NCBI GenBank assembly: GCA_024644125.1
Contig: JAHELQ010000018.1
Location: forward strand, 1 to 22,261
Length of the DNA: 22,261 bases
Origin: Candidatus Aminicenantota bacterium
GTDB lineage: Bacteria > Acidobacteriota > Aminicenantia > UBA2199
Reading direction: 5' to 3'
Below the pieces are notes generated by a model. It saw only the letters and a program-made list of their open reading frames with translations, did not search any database and had not been told where the DNA came from. Positions 6,411 to 13,214 of this stretch are shown piece by piece; the stretch's first letter is position 1; every line of letters begins with the position of its first letter. Position numbers and translations under genes: made by a program.

Positions 6411-7400
6411 ATGAGAAAAACTATTGTCCTTATGGTGATCCTTTCATTCATCCTCGGTTCACTCCAGATCCAGGCAGCTAAAAAAGACAAAGAAACACTT
6501 TACCTTGAAGCGATCACGGAACAAGATCCAACAATCAAGATGCAGAAACTCGAAGAATACTTCGAATTATACGCTAAGAAGAAAAAAAACCAGACAGCGC
6601 CGTTGTTTGTCAATCTGGTTGAAACCGCGTACAAGCTAAAAGATTGGGATAAATTGCAAAATTACGCAAAATTGGCCTTTGAATCCGAAAAACTCTCCGA
6701 AATTGACCAGGTAAATGTCAAACTAAAATTGGCATACTACAATTTAACAGCCAAAAAAGATCTGCCCGAAGCTGAGAGATTGGCCGACGAGATTTTATCG
6801 TTTGGGAAAAAGATCAATAACACCATGTGCGACAAAATGTTCTGCGCCCCGGCCCTGAGAATCAAAATCGCCATTCTTGAAGCCCAGTCAACCAGTTCTG
6901 AATCCATTAAAAAAGCGCTGGACGCATCTTTCGAAGCTTACAAAATCGATAAATCGCAGGCATCAGCCGACTTCATCTTCTACTTCGCCCAAAAAGCGTA
7001 CAATGAGTTGAACCTCTTCGACAAAGCTATCGCCGCCCTCGAAGTGATTTGCAACGAAGCCGACGCCAAAGAGGACTATCTCGACAAATTGGCATCCTGG
7101 TATATTGCTGACGGTTTCAACGACAAAGCCCTAAAATATTACATTTTGTCTTACAATAAATCTAAAAATGCACAAAAAGCCTTGTCTATCGGAAAACTAA
7201 CATACAAAAACGATCTGACCAAAGGTATGGATTTCCTGGCGGAAGCTTATGTACTCGATGAAGCTCCTTACTCCGACCAGGCGAAAGAACTGATGGTAGA
7301 AGCCTACAAAGAATCCCTGACAGAAGAAACCACTCCCGAACAGATCGATGACGCGATCCAGCAGTTAATCGAGAACGCCAGAGTTAGACTGAATAAATAG
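6411..7400 (+). CDS. Secreted helical-repeat (TPR-like) protein of unknown function
   Basis: 329 residues. A signal peptide (1-22, hydrophobic core IVLMVILSFILGSL, cut near IQA-AK) sends it to the periplasm or envelope. The rest is lysine-rich, almost wholly helical by eye, and looks like degenerate TPR units: LVETAYKLKDWDKLQNYAKLAF (about 68-89), LAYYNLTAKKDLPEAERLADEI (107-128), AQKAYNELNLFDKAIAALEVI (about 189-209), and ASWYIADGFNDKALKYYILSY (about 223-243). No catalytic motif is seen. Two cysteines lie close together (CDKMFC, about 140-145). It has its own strong promoter and the ribosome-binding site TAGGAGG 6 bases before the ATG, so it is probably well expressed. I do not recognise the family; a scaffold or adaptor role is only a guess from the repeat type. 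Confidence 0.85.
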   Translation: MRKTIVLMVILSFILGSLQIQAAKKDKETLYLEAITEQDPTIKMQKLEEYFELYAKKKKNQTAPLFVNLVETAYKLKDWDKLQNYAKLAFESEKLSEIDQVNVKLKLAYYNLTAKKDLPEAERLADEILSFGKKINNTMCDKMFCAPALRIKIAILEAQSTSSESIKKALDASFEAYKIDKSQASADFIFYFAQKAYNELNLFDKAIAALEVICNEADAKEDYLDKLASWYIADGFNDKALKYYILSYNKSKNAQKALSIGKLTYKNDLTKGMDFLAEAYVLDEAPYSDQAKELMVEAYKESLTEETTPEQIDDAIQQLIENARVRLNK

Positions 7401-7436
7401 TGCGATATTTTTTGGATAAAAATATTGGATTTGATC

Positions 7437-7465
7437 TTGACTTAATTTGATTTTTGTTTTATCAT
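7437..7465 (+). promoter_or_regulatory. Promoter of tRNA-Phe
   Basis: TTGACT (7437-7442), 17-bp spacer, TATCAT (7460-7465). The predicted start near 7472 is about five bases before the mature tRNA 5' end. Confidence 0.72.
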
Positions 7466-7476
7466 TGAAACTTCCA

Positions 7477-7549
7477 GCCGGGATAGCTCAGTAGGTAGAG
7501 CGAGGGACTGAAAATCCCTGCGTCCGTGGTTCGACTCCGCGTCCCGGCA
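7477..7549 (+). tRNA. tRNA-Phe (GAA)
   Basis: A full 73-nt cloverleaf. Acceptor stem GCCGGGA (7477-7483)/TCCCGGC (7542-7548) with discriminator A. D-arm GCTC/GAGC. Anticodon stem AGGGA/TCCCT with loop CTGAAAA, so the anticodon is GAA. T-arm CGTGG/CCGCG with TTCGACT loop and one G-T pair. The 3' CCA is not encoded (AAT follows), so it must be added after transcription. Confidence 0.97.
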
Positions 7550-7573
7550 ATTTATCTTCGCGCAAAGGAAATC

Positions 7574-8443
7574 GTGAGAGAAATAATCTCCAATCCAACA
7601 TTCACTGAATTGGTACACCGGCGGTATTCTTGCCGTTCCTTTTCCGACAACCCCATCACTCCTGAGACAGAGTCCGCTATTGACGATTATGTTGCAACGA
7701 TTTCCCCTCCCTTTAACAAAAAAATCCGTATGAAGTATATTTCCAGAGAACGGTTAAAACAGGAAAATCTTTTTACCGCGGGAACATACGGAATGATCAA
7801 GGGCGCTAGAGGTTATTTGGTTGGGATGATCATTAAAAATTCTGAACGGGCATTCGAAAATTTTGGATACTGTATGGAAGAGGCGATCATCCACCTCACA
7901 TCTCTTGGCATCGATACTTGCTGGATCGGAGGTGTATTCGACCGCAAAACCTTCGGCCGCGTATTGGATATCGGCAATGATGAAATTGTGCCTGCGGTCA
8001 TTGCACTGGGATATTCAGCTAGCCGGAGAACAATCCGCGACAGGATCGTTCGTTGGAGTTCGAAAGGAGACCATAGGAAACCGATGGAACAACTCTTTTT
8101 TGACCAAAATCTTGAGACGCCCCTCGAAATGAAACCGGATTCCCGGCTTCTGCCATTACTTGAGAATATACGGCTCGCCCCTTCTGCCTCCAACAAACAG
8201 CCATGGAGAATTATAAGAGACGCAAACTCACTACACTTCTACCTGAATAGGGACAAATTATACAGCAAATTAATCCCAAATGTCGATTTGCAAAGAATCG
8301 ATATGGGAATCGCGTTATGCCACTTTGAATTTTCCGCCGGGGAGGCGGGCATTCAATTTAGACGCGAAGACTTTAGAGATCCCCCTTGCTTAGTTCCAGA
8401 CCATTTCGAATATACGATTTCCTATTCGCTAATATTAAGTTAA
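7574..8443 (+). CDS. Nitroreductase-family flavoprotein (TM1586-like)
   Basis: 289 residues from a GTG at 7574. Cytoplasmic FMN-dependent oxidoreductase fold in which both halves of the nitroreductase unit lie in one chain, as in the TM1586-type group. The FMN-phosphate motif RRYSCRSFSDNPI is at 16-28, the helix FENFGYCMEEAIIHLTSLGIDTCWIGG at 95-120, and the second-half motif LAPSASNKQPWRI at 201-213. The frame stays open upstream to a GTG at 7526, but that lies inside the tRNA. AAGGA at 7565-7569 selects 7574 instead. It starts 25 bases after the tRNA with no promoter or terminator visible between, so tRNA and mRNA may come from one transcript. Physiological substrate unknown. Confidence 0.83.
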   Translation: MREIISNPTFTELVHRRYSCRSFSDNPITPETESAIDDYVATISPPFNKKIRMKYISRERLKQENLFTAGTYGMIKGARGYLVGMIIKNSERAFENFGYCMEEAIIHLTSLGIDTCWIGGVFDRKTFGRVLDIGNDEIVPAVIALGYSASRRTIRDRIVRWSSKGDHRKPMEQLFFDQNLETPLEMKPDSRLLPLLENIRLAPSASNKQPWRIIRDANSLHFYLNRDKLYSKLIPNVDLQRIDMGIALCHFEFSAGEAGIQFRREDFRDPPCLVPDHFEYTISYSLILS

Positions 8444-8539
8444 AATTATTATCGTTCAATATTTTAAACTCGAAAACCCCTTCTACCAAAAAAACCTTTA
8501 TAATTAGATTTATAGGGTACAATCACGCAGAGAGATAAA

Positions 8540-8568
8540 TTGACAAAAATCCTAAAATCCTGTAGAAT
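8540..8568 (+). promoter_or_regulatory. Strong sigma-70-type promoter of the GWxTD gene pair
   Basis: TTGACA (8540-8545), 17-bp spacer, TAGAAT (8563-8568). The predicted start near 8575 leaves a leader of only about 10 nt, with the ribosome-binding AGAGG inside it. The upstream gap from 8444 holds nothing else recognisable. Confidence 0.82.
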
Positions 8569-8584
8569 CAAACAATAGAGGTAC

Positions 8585-10672
8585 ATGATGAACGAAATCG
8601 CGAAACGATCCAATTCAATTATCATTTTTTTAATCGTACTGGTAATAAACGTGTCCTTACTCCCGGGCAAGATCAAAGAGAATGATCTACCTGAGAATTA
8701 CCGCAAATGGTTGATGGAGGACGTCCCGTATATCATCACTCCGCTTGAAAAAGCGGTATTCCTGGAATTAGAGACCTCAAAAGAACGAGATCTCTTTATC
8801 GACGCCTTCTGGAAGAACAGGGATCCGAATCCCAACACTCCGGAAAACGAATTCAAATTGGAACATTACAAACGAATTCAGTATGCAAATATCAACTTTG
8901 GCCGCGGAACCCCAACAAAAGGTTGGCGTACCGAAATGGGCCGGATCTACATAATTTTAGGAATGCCCAATGCCATAGACCGTTATGAAAACGATACGGA
9001 AGTCTACCCGACCATCGTCTGGTTCTATCAGGGATTTGCCCACTTCGGCCTTCCCGATGCCTTCAGCGTGGTCTTTTTTAAAAAACATGGCGCCGGCGAC
9101 TACGCCCTGTACAGCCCCATCAAAGATGGACCGCAAAGCCTTTTGGTGCACTATATGGGCGATCCCAAAGATTATGAATCCGCCTTCGACAAACTCAATT
9201 ATATCAATCCCGACATCGCCAAGATCTCTCTCTCGCTGATTGAAAGTGAACGCCGCCTGACGATGTCTCCTTCGATCTCTTCCGAAATCCTGATTTCCAA
9301 AAAGATTGTCGAGACCCCCACCAAAAAAGTCAATGATGCCTATGCCAGCAAATTGCTTAAATACAAAGAATTTATCGAGAGCGACTATTCAGTGAACTAC
9401 GTAGACAGCAGCTCGATGACCAGGGTCTTGAGAGACGAATCCGGAGCCTATTACGTGCATTATTTATTGGAGCCTAAAAAACTCACAATGGAACAATACG
9501 ACGACATGTTCTACGCGGGCCTCGAAATTGACGGTAGCGTCATTGACGAGGAAACGAATATGACCGTCTACCAATTTAATAGAAATGTGCCTATCAAGTT
9601 GGAGAAAGAACAACTGGAAAAAATCCAATCGAAGCTGTTCAGTTTCCAGGCCCAGCTTCCCTTGATCGAAGGAAAATACATTTTGAATATCCTTGTCAGG
9701 AATACCGCGTCCAAAGAATTTACCTCGATGGAGCAGCACGTCGTCATCCCGGCCTTCGATACGGACAAAATCGATATCAGCCCCCTCATTTTGGCCAACC
9801 GAGTGAAAAAAACCACTCAAAGCCTTGATCAAAAAAAGGCATTCGTATTCGAAAATATGCAATTGTCGCCCTCTCCCCGTAACGATTTTTCCTCGAAGGA
9901 CACGATCTATCTGTACTACCAATTGGCAGGATTGACAGATGATCAAAAAGCCAACGGTTACGTGAAGTATTCGATTTACAAAGACACTGAAGAGCTCTAC
10001 TCCCACCAGAAAAAACTGAGCGACTACCCAGACAGAAAACACATCATGGAGGAGTTCCCCCTCCAGGGTTACGTTCCCGCCTATTATAAACTTCGCGTGT
10101 CCGTGTATGGTCAATCAAAAAACTTTCTGGCGCTTCAGGAATCGGATTTTTATATATCTCCCCTTTCCCAGCTCCCGAGGCCCTGGGTGGTGTCGTTGTC
10201 TGAAAACCTTGATGATTCCGCTCTGCTGAATATCCTGGGCATCCAGTATTTCAATAAAAAAGACTATAAACAGGCTTTTGTACTACTCGAACGGGCCTAT
10301 AACGGAAAGCCCTTGAATCCTAAGTACGCTCTCGATTTTTGCCGTATATTACTGATGGCGAACAAGTACGAAAAGATAAAAAAAATAGCCGGAGCTTTCA
10401 TGAACTCCGCAGACAAGAAAAACTTCGTCGGCATGATGGGAGTGGCCTCAGAGAACCTCGGTCAATACGATGAGGCTGTCCAGCATTACAAGAGCTACCT
10501 CGAATATCATGGCACCAATATTAAAATTCTGAATTCGATCGGAGCCTGCTATTTGAAATTGGGCAATATCGAAGAAGCCCTCGTCGCATTGGAGAAATCC
10601 CTTGAACTAGAACCAAATCAAAAAGATCTCAAAGCCAGAATCGAGGAGTTAAAAGCAAAGCAAAAAGAATAA
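8585..10672 (+). CDS. Secreted GWxTD-domain protein with C-terminal TPR repeats
   Basis: 695 residues. A signal peptide or anchor lies at 11-28 (IIIFLIVLVINVSLLPG). The GWxTD domain follows: FWKNRDPNPNTPENEF (75-90), then GWRTEMGRIYIILGMPNAID (113-132, with E in place of the last D) and YPTIVWFY (141-148). A long middle part (about 200-540) has no recognisable fold but looks like beta-rich modules. TPR units run from about 548 to 690 (LNILGIQYFNKKDYKQAFVLLERAY; ASENLGQYDEAVQHYKSYLEY; LNSIGACYLKLGNIEEALVALEKSLELEP). GWxTD proteins are known mainly from Bacteroidetes/Acidobacteria-type genomes and have no established function. It is first in an operon, ten bases before the next GWxTD gene, with which it shares the domain but not the TPR tail. 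A periplasmic assembly or binding role is inference. Confidence 0.88.
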   Translation: MMNEIAKRSNSIIIFLIVLVINVSLLPGKIKENDLPENYRKWLMEDVPYIITPLEKAVFLELETSKERDLFIDAFWKNRDPNPNTPENEFKLEHYKRIQYANINFGRGTPTKGWRTEMGRIYIILGMPNAIDRYENDTEVYPTIVWFYQGFAHFGLPDAFSVVFFKKHGAGDYALYSPIKDGPQSLLVHYMGDPKDYESAFDKLNYINPDIAKISLSLIESERRLTMSPSISSEILISKKIVETPTKKVNDAYASKLLKYKEFIESDYSVNYVDSSSMTRVLRDESGAYYVHYLLEPKKLTMEQYDDMFYAGLEIDGSVIDEETNMTVYQFNRNVPIKLEKEQLEKIQSKLFSFQAQLPLIEGKYILNILVRNTASKEFTSMEQHVVIPAFDTDKIDISPLILANRVKKTTQSLDQKKAFVFENMQLSPSPRNDFSSKDTIYLYYQLAGLTDDQKANGYVKYSIYKDTEELYSHQKKLSDYPDRKHIMEEFPLQGYVPAYYKLRVSVYGQSKNFLALQESDFYISPLSQLPRPWVVSLSENLDDSALLNILGIQYFNKKDYKQAFVLLERAYNGKPLNPKYALDFCRILLMANKYEKIKKIAGAFMNSADKKNFVGMMGVASENLGQYDEAVQHYKSYLEYHGTNIKILNSIGACYLKLGNIEEALVALEKSLELEPNQKDLKARIEELKAKQKE

Positions 10673-10682
10673 GAAGGAAAAT

Positions 10683-11627
10683 ATGAATAAAAAGCAACTC
10701 ATGGTAAACGCGGCGGTTCTGGTACTGGGAAGTATCCTATTCTTCAACGCCTGCGGCGGTGGAATGTCAAATCAGGTAAACCAACTACCGCCTGAAGATC
10801 AGGAATTCCTTTCGACTGTACGGTATCTAATTTCAAAGCAAGAGAAAAAAGCGTTCGTTAACCTTACAACCACCCAGGAACGGTCGGAATTCATCGAGAA
10901 ATTCTGGAAACAGCGAGATCCGGATCCTAATACAGGCATCAATGAATTCAAGGAAGAATATCTCGACCGAATCGATACCGCCAACCAATTGTTTGGAAGA
11001 AACGGTTGGCTCTCGGATCGCGGAAGGGTGTTGATTATATTGGGTCCGCCTGAAACCAAGCGCGTCTACCCCACTGGTCTCGTGACCAACACAATGTCCG
11101 GTGAGCCCAGTATTTATGAATACCCTACCGAAGTATGGTATTACGGATACTACAATTTCCCGATTGTGTTCGTAGACTCCCACAGAAGTAATTCCTACCA
11201 ATTGACGCCATTGAGTTCCCAACATATCGCGACCATCAACCAGGCCGGGATGATGTTCAGGCCGGCGGCAATGGAAATAAAAAAACCTATGGATTTCAAA
11301 CTCAATATAACAAAAAATGGGAACGGCCAACATATCATTCATGTTGAACTCCCATACAAAAATATTGTTTTTGTTGAATCCAAAGGAACATACAATGCCG
11401 ATTTTCAACTGACCATCAAGATATTTACCCAGGATGGCAGGGAATATCCACCGGTAAGTAAAGATTACACGCTCTCCTTGACTAAGGAAGATCTGGCAAA
11501 AGATACGGATAATATCTCGCTGTCGGTCCCATTGGAATTGAAACCCGGCGAGTACAATATCGAAATCTCATTGGAAAACAAAAATGATAAATCGAAGTAT
11601 ACTAAAAAGATTTCATTCAAAAATTGA
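10683..11627 (+). CDS. GWxTD-domain putative lipoprotein
   Basis: 314 residues. The N-terminus is a lipoprotein-like signal with Cys24 (LFFNAC-GGG), so it is probably tethered to the envelope, likely the outer membrane. The GWxTD domain has FWKQRDPDPNTGINEF (74-89), GWLSDRGRVLIILGPPE (108-124) and YPTEVWYYGYY (about 146-156). The C-terminal third is a beta-rich domain (VELPYKNIVFVESKGTY; SVPLELKPGEYNIEISLENK). It follows the GWxTD-TPR gene by ten bases with AAGGAA as ribosome-binding site, so the two are co-transcribed. The secreted CarboxypepD_reg-TPR gene lies 92 bp downstream. A second GWxTD gene next to a matching TPR gene occurs at 19734-21786, which argues that these proteins work as a set. 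Function unknown. Confidence 0.88.
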   Translation: MNKKQLMVNAAVLVLGSILFFNACGGGMSNQVNQLPPEDQEFLSTVRYLISKQEKKAFVNLTTTQERSEFIEKFWKQRDPDPNTGINEFKEEYLDRIDTANQLFGRNGWLSDRGRVLIILGPPETKRVYPTGLVTNTMSGEPSIYEYPTEVWYYGYYNFPIVFVDSHRSNSYQLTPLSSQHIATINQAGMMFRPAAMEIKKPMDFKLNITKNGNGQHIIHVELPYKNIVFVESKGTYNADFQLTIKIFTQDGREYPPVSKDYTLSLTKEDLAKDTDNISLSVPLELKPGEYNIEISLENKNDKSKYTKKISFKN

Positions 11628-11649
11628 TGCCCGGTCTAGAGAATTTAAG

Positions 11650-11663
11650 TATAATTGTATAAT
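11650..11663 (+). promoter_or_regulatory. Doubled TATAAT, possible -10 elements
   Basis: TATAAT occurs at 11650-11655 and again at 11658-11663, in the 92-bp gap before the gene at 11720. No convincing -35 lies 16-18 bp upstream of either, so this may be an internal promoter of the operon or only A/T-rich spacer. Confidence 0.35.
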
Positions 11664-11719
11664 GAAAAAAATTGAGATTCAGATGAATAAAACTTTATTA
11701 AATGATTAAGGAGATGATG

Positions 11720-12694
11720 ATGTTCAAAACACACAGAATTTTTACGGTTTTATTGGCCATACTTGTTATAAGTAGTCTCATTCCCGTATCAGCATTCGCG
11801 CAATCCGGACGTGGAACCGCAAGGCAAAAGGTTTTAATCGTTGACAAAGACGACAATCCGATCGATGGAGCCTCGGTAACTATTGAATTCATGGATAGTC
11901 GCGATCCAATCATTAAAATGGATGGGAAATCTGATAAAAAAGGCGAAGTTGTATTTTTTGGTTTAGGATATGGGAAATATGAAATTTCTGCAAAATACAA
12001 AGATCTCGATCCGGCGACCAAAACCATCACCGTGAGTCAGGTCAATATCAATACGGTCAAAACACTCAAACTGACAAAATCCGCAAAAAAAATCGCTGAG
12101 GAAAAATTGCAGCAGGAAGCCAATTTAGTCGGCCAGGGAAACCAACTCTTCTCTGATGGAAAATACCAGGAAGCTCTTTCCGCCTATCAGGAGTTTTTGG
12201 TAAAAAATCCCGAATTTTATCAACTGCATCTGAATATTGGCAATTGCCATAAAGAATTGGGGCAGAATGATCTGGCTATCGCTGAATTTAACAAAGTAAT
12301 CGATGCGGCAAAAGACGAAGAAAAGGATAAAGCCCTCAAGGCCAAAGGATATGCCGCAATCGGCGAGATTTATCTCAAAGATCAGGATATTGACAAAGCC
12401 ACGGAATTTTTTCAGAAGTCCATCGCTCTGAGTCCCAAAGATGAGATTCTTGCCTACAATGTCGCCGAGATCTACTTCGCCAGTAACAATAACGAAGAAG
12501 CGCTCAAATATTACGACATCGCCCTGTTGATCAAGCCTCAATGGGCGGAACCGTTCCTGAAAAAAGGCTACGTTTATATGAATATGGGAGATTTCCCCAA
12601 AGCCATCGAATCTCTGAAAAAATTCATGGAATTGGACCCGGAAAATCCTCAGGCCCCAGTTGCCGAAGAAATTATCAAGAGCCTTCAGCAATAA
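11720..12694 (+). CDS. Secreted CarboxypepD_reg-TPR protein
   Basis: 324 residues from the ATG at 11720. That start has AAGGAG six bases upstream; upstream ATG codons at 11702, 11714 and 11717 are in frame but precede or crowd that site. Signal peptide 1-27 (cut near AFA-QS). Residues about 35-118 form a carboxypeptidase-regulatory-like beta-sandwich (KVLIVDKDDNPIDGASVTI; KKGEVVFFGLGYGKYEISAKY). Residues 136-320 are about five TPR units (GNQLFSDGKYQEALSAYQEF; HLNIGNCHKELGQNDLAIAEF; KGYAAIGEIYLKDQDIDKATEFF; YNVAEIYFASNNNEEALKYYDIA; LKKGYVYMNMGDFPKAIESLKKFME). Domain order and TPR wording match the protein at 19734-20699, so the two are paralogues. It is probably a periplasmic scaffold for envelope partners such as the neighbouring GWxTD lipoprotein; that role is inferred. 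Confidence 0.88.
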   Translation: MFKTHRIFTVLLAILVISSLIPVSAFAQSGRGTARQKVLIVDKDDNPIDGASVTIEFMDSRDPIIKMDGKSDKKGEVVFFGLGYGKYEISAKYKDLDPATKTITVSQVNINTVKTLKLTKSAKKIAEEKLQQEANLVGQGNQLFSDGKYQEALSAYQEFLVKNPEFYQLHLNIGNCHKELGQNDLAIAEFNKVIDAAKDEEKDKALKAKGYAAIGEIYLKDQDIDKATEFFQKSIALSPKDEILAYNVAEIYFASNNNEEALKYYDIALLIKPQWAEPFLKKGYVYMNMGDFPKAIESLKKFMELDPENPQAPVAEEIIKSLQQ

Positions 12695-12729
12695 ACAGTC
12701 GTAAAACTTAAATTTAATATATATAAGAA

Positions 12730-12756
12730 GCAGGCAATATTAACCGTATTGCCTGC
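12730..12756 (+). terminator. Hairpin after the CarboxypepD_reg-TPR gene (no T-run)
   Basis: GCAGGCAATA (12730-12739) and TATTGCCTGC (12747-12756) form a perfect 10-bp stem with a 7-nt loop, 36 bases after the stop codon. No T-run follows on the plus strand, so it may be a 3' stability hairpin or a factor-assisted terminator. Confidence 0.5.
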
Positions 12757-12859
12757 AAATACACATCCTCTTTTGATAACCTCAGAAACCGCAGTCCAAT
12801 TTATTATCTACTATCTCTCCCATTTATCGTAAGCTTCATGTTCAGATTCCACGCTCACT

Positions 12860-12911
12860 GAACGAGCCTTCGTCGAGAGAGAGCTTCAACTCAATACGAT
12901 GAAGACTCGTT
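12860..12911. repeat. Inverted repeat unit 1 in the 12695-13214 gap
   Basis: AACGAGCCTTCGTCG (12861-12875) pairs with CGATGAAGACTCGTT (12897-12911) over 15 positions with one mismatch and one G-T pair. Between them lies a GAGAGAGAG run. A second unit built from the same two half-sequences lies at 12969-13090. The gap has no ORF of note. Confidence 0.6.
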
Positions 12912-12934
12912 AGAGAGACCAACGGGAGCCCAAC

Positions 12935-12946
12935 GGTGCCTGTCCC
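12935..12946 (+). repeat. GGTGCCTGTCCC motif
   Basis: This 12-mer sits between the two inverted-repeat units. From memory, the same string or its complement GGGACAGGCACC is dispersed in many bacterial genomes, often near REP-associated (Y1) transposase genes. If that holds here, the 520-bp gap contains decayed mobile-element or REP-type sequence. No transposase ORF is present. Confidence 0.35.
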
Positions 12947-12968
12947 TATTATTATCTCTATTATCTTC

Positions 12969-13090
12969 GAACGAACCTTCGTCGCGAGAGAGAGTAACAG
13001 ATTCTGCACTGTGAGACAGCCCTCGTCGCTTGCGAGCTTTCGCTCACCAAAAACTGGATGAAAACGATGAAGACTCGTTCGGTGGAGAGG
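12969..13090. repeat. Inverted repeat unit 2 in the 12695-13214 gap
   Basis: GAACGAACCTTCGTCG (12969-12984) is a near copy of 12860-12875, and ACGATGAAGACTCGTT (13074-13089) is an exact 16-nt copy of 12896-12911. The halves face each other as in unit 1 but are 89 bp apart. A GAGAGAGAG run again follows the left half. The insert contains CGCTTGCGAGCTTTCGCTC, another short self-complementary patch. Confidence 0.6.
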
Positions 13091-13144
13091 ATGAAAGGGC
13101 TTTATAGGAGGAAATATATAGGAGGGGAAAATTGTACTTAAAAA

Positions 13145-13170
13145 AAAAGCCCTCCCGAAGGAGGGCCTTT
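13145..13170 (-). terminator. Intrinsic terminator of the receptor gene at 13215-16193
   Basis: GCCCTCC (13149-13155), tetraloop CGAA, GGAGGGC (13160-13166). On the minus strand the stem is followed by a run of nine T; on the plus strand by CTTTTTATTTG. It therefore mainly ends the minus-strand receptor transcript but could work both ways. It lies 45 bp past the receptor stop. Confidence 0.85.
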
Positions 13171-13214
13171 TTATTTGAGAACTTTTCAGTTCTAGTTCGA
13201 GTTTACAAACCCAA

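Noticed and set aside
12695..13214. Repeats in this gap as a CRISPR array.
   Set aside because: Only two units, in inverted arrangement with unequal spacing; no regular direct repeats and no cas genes in the window.
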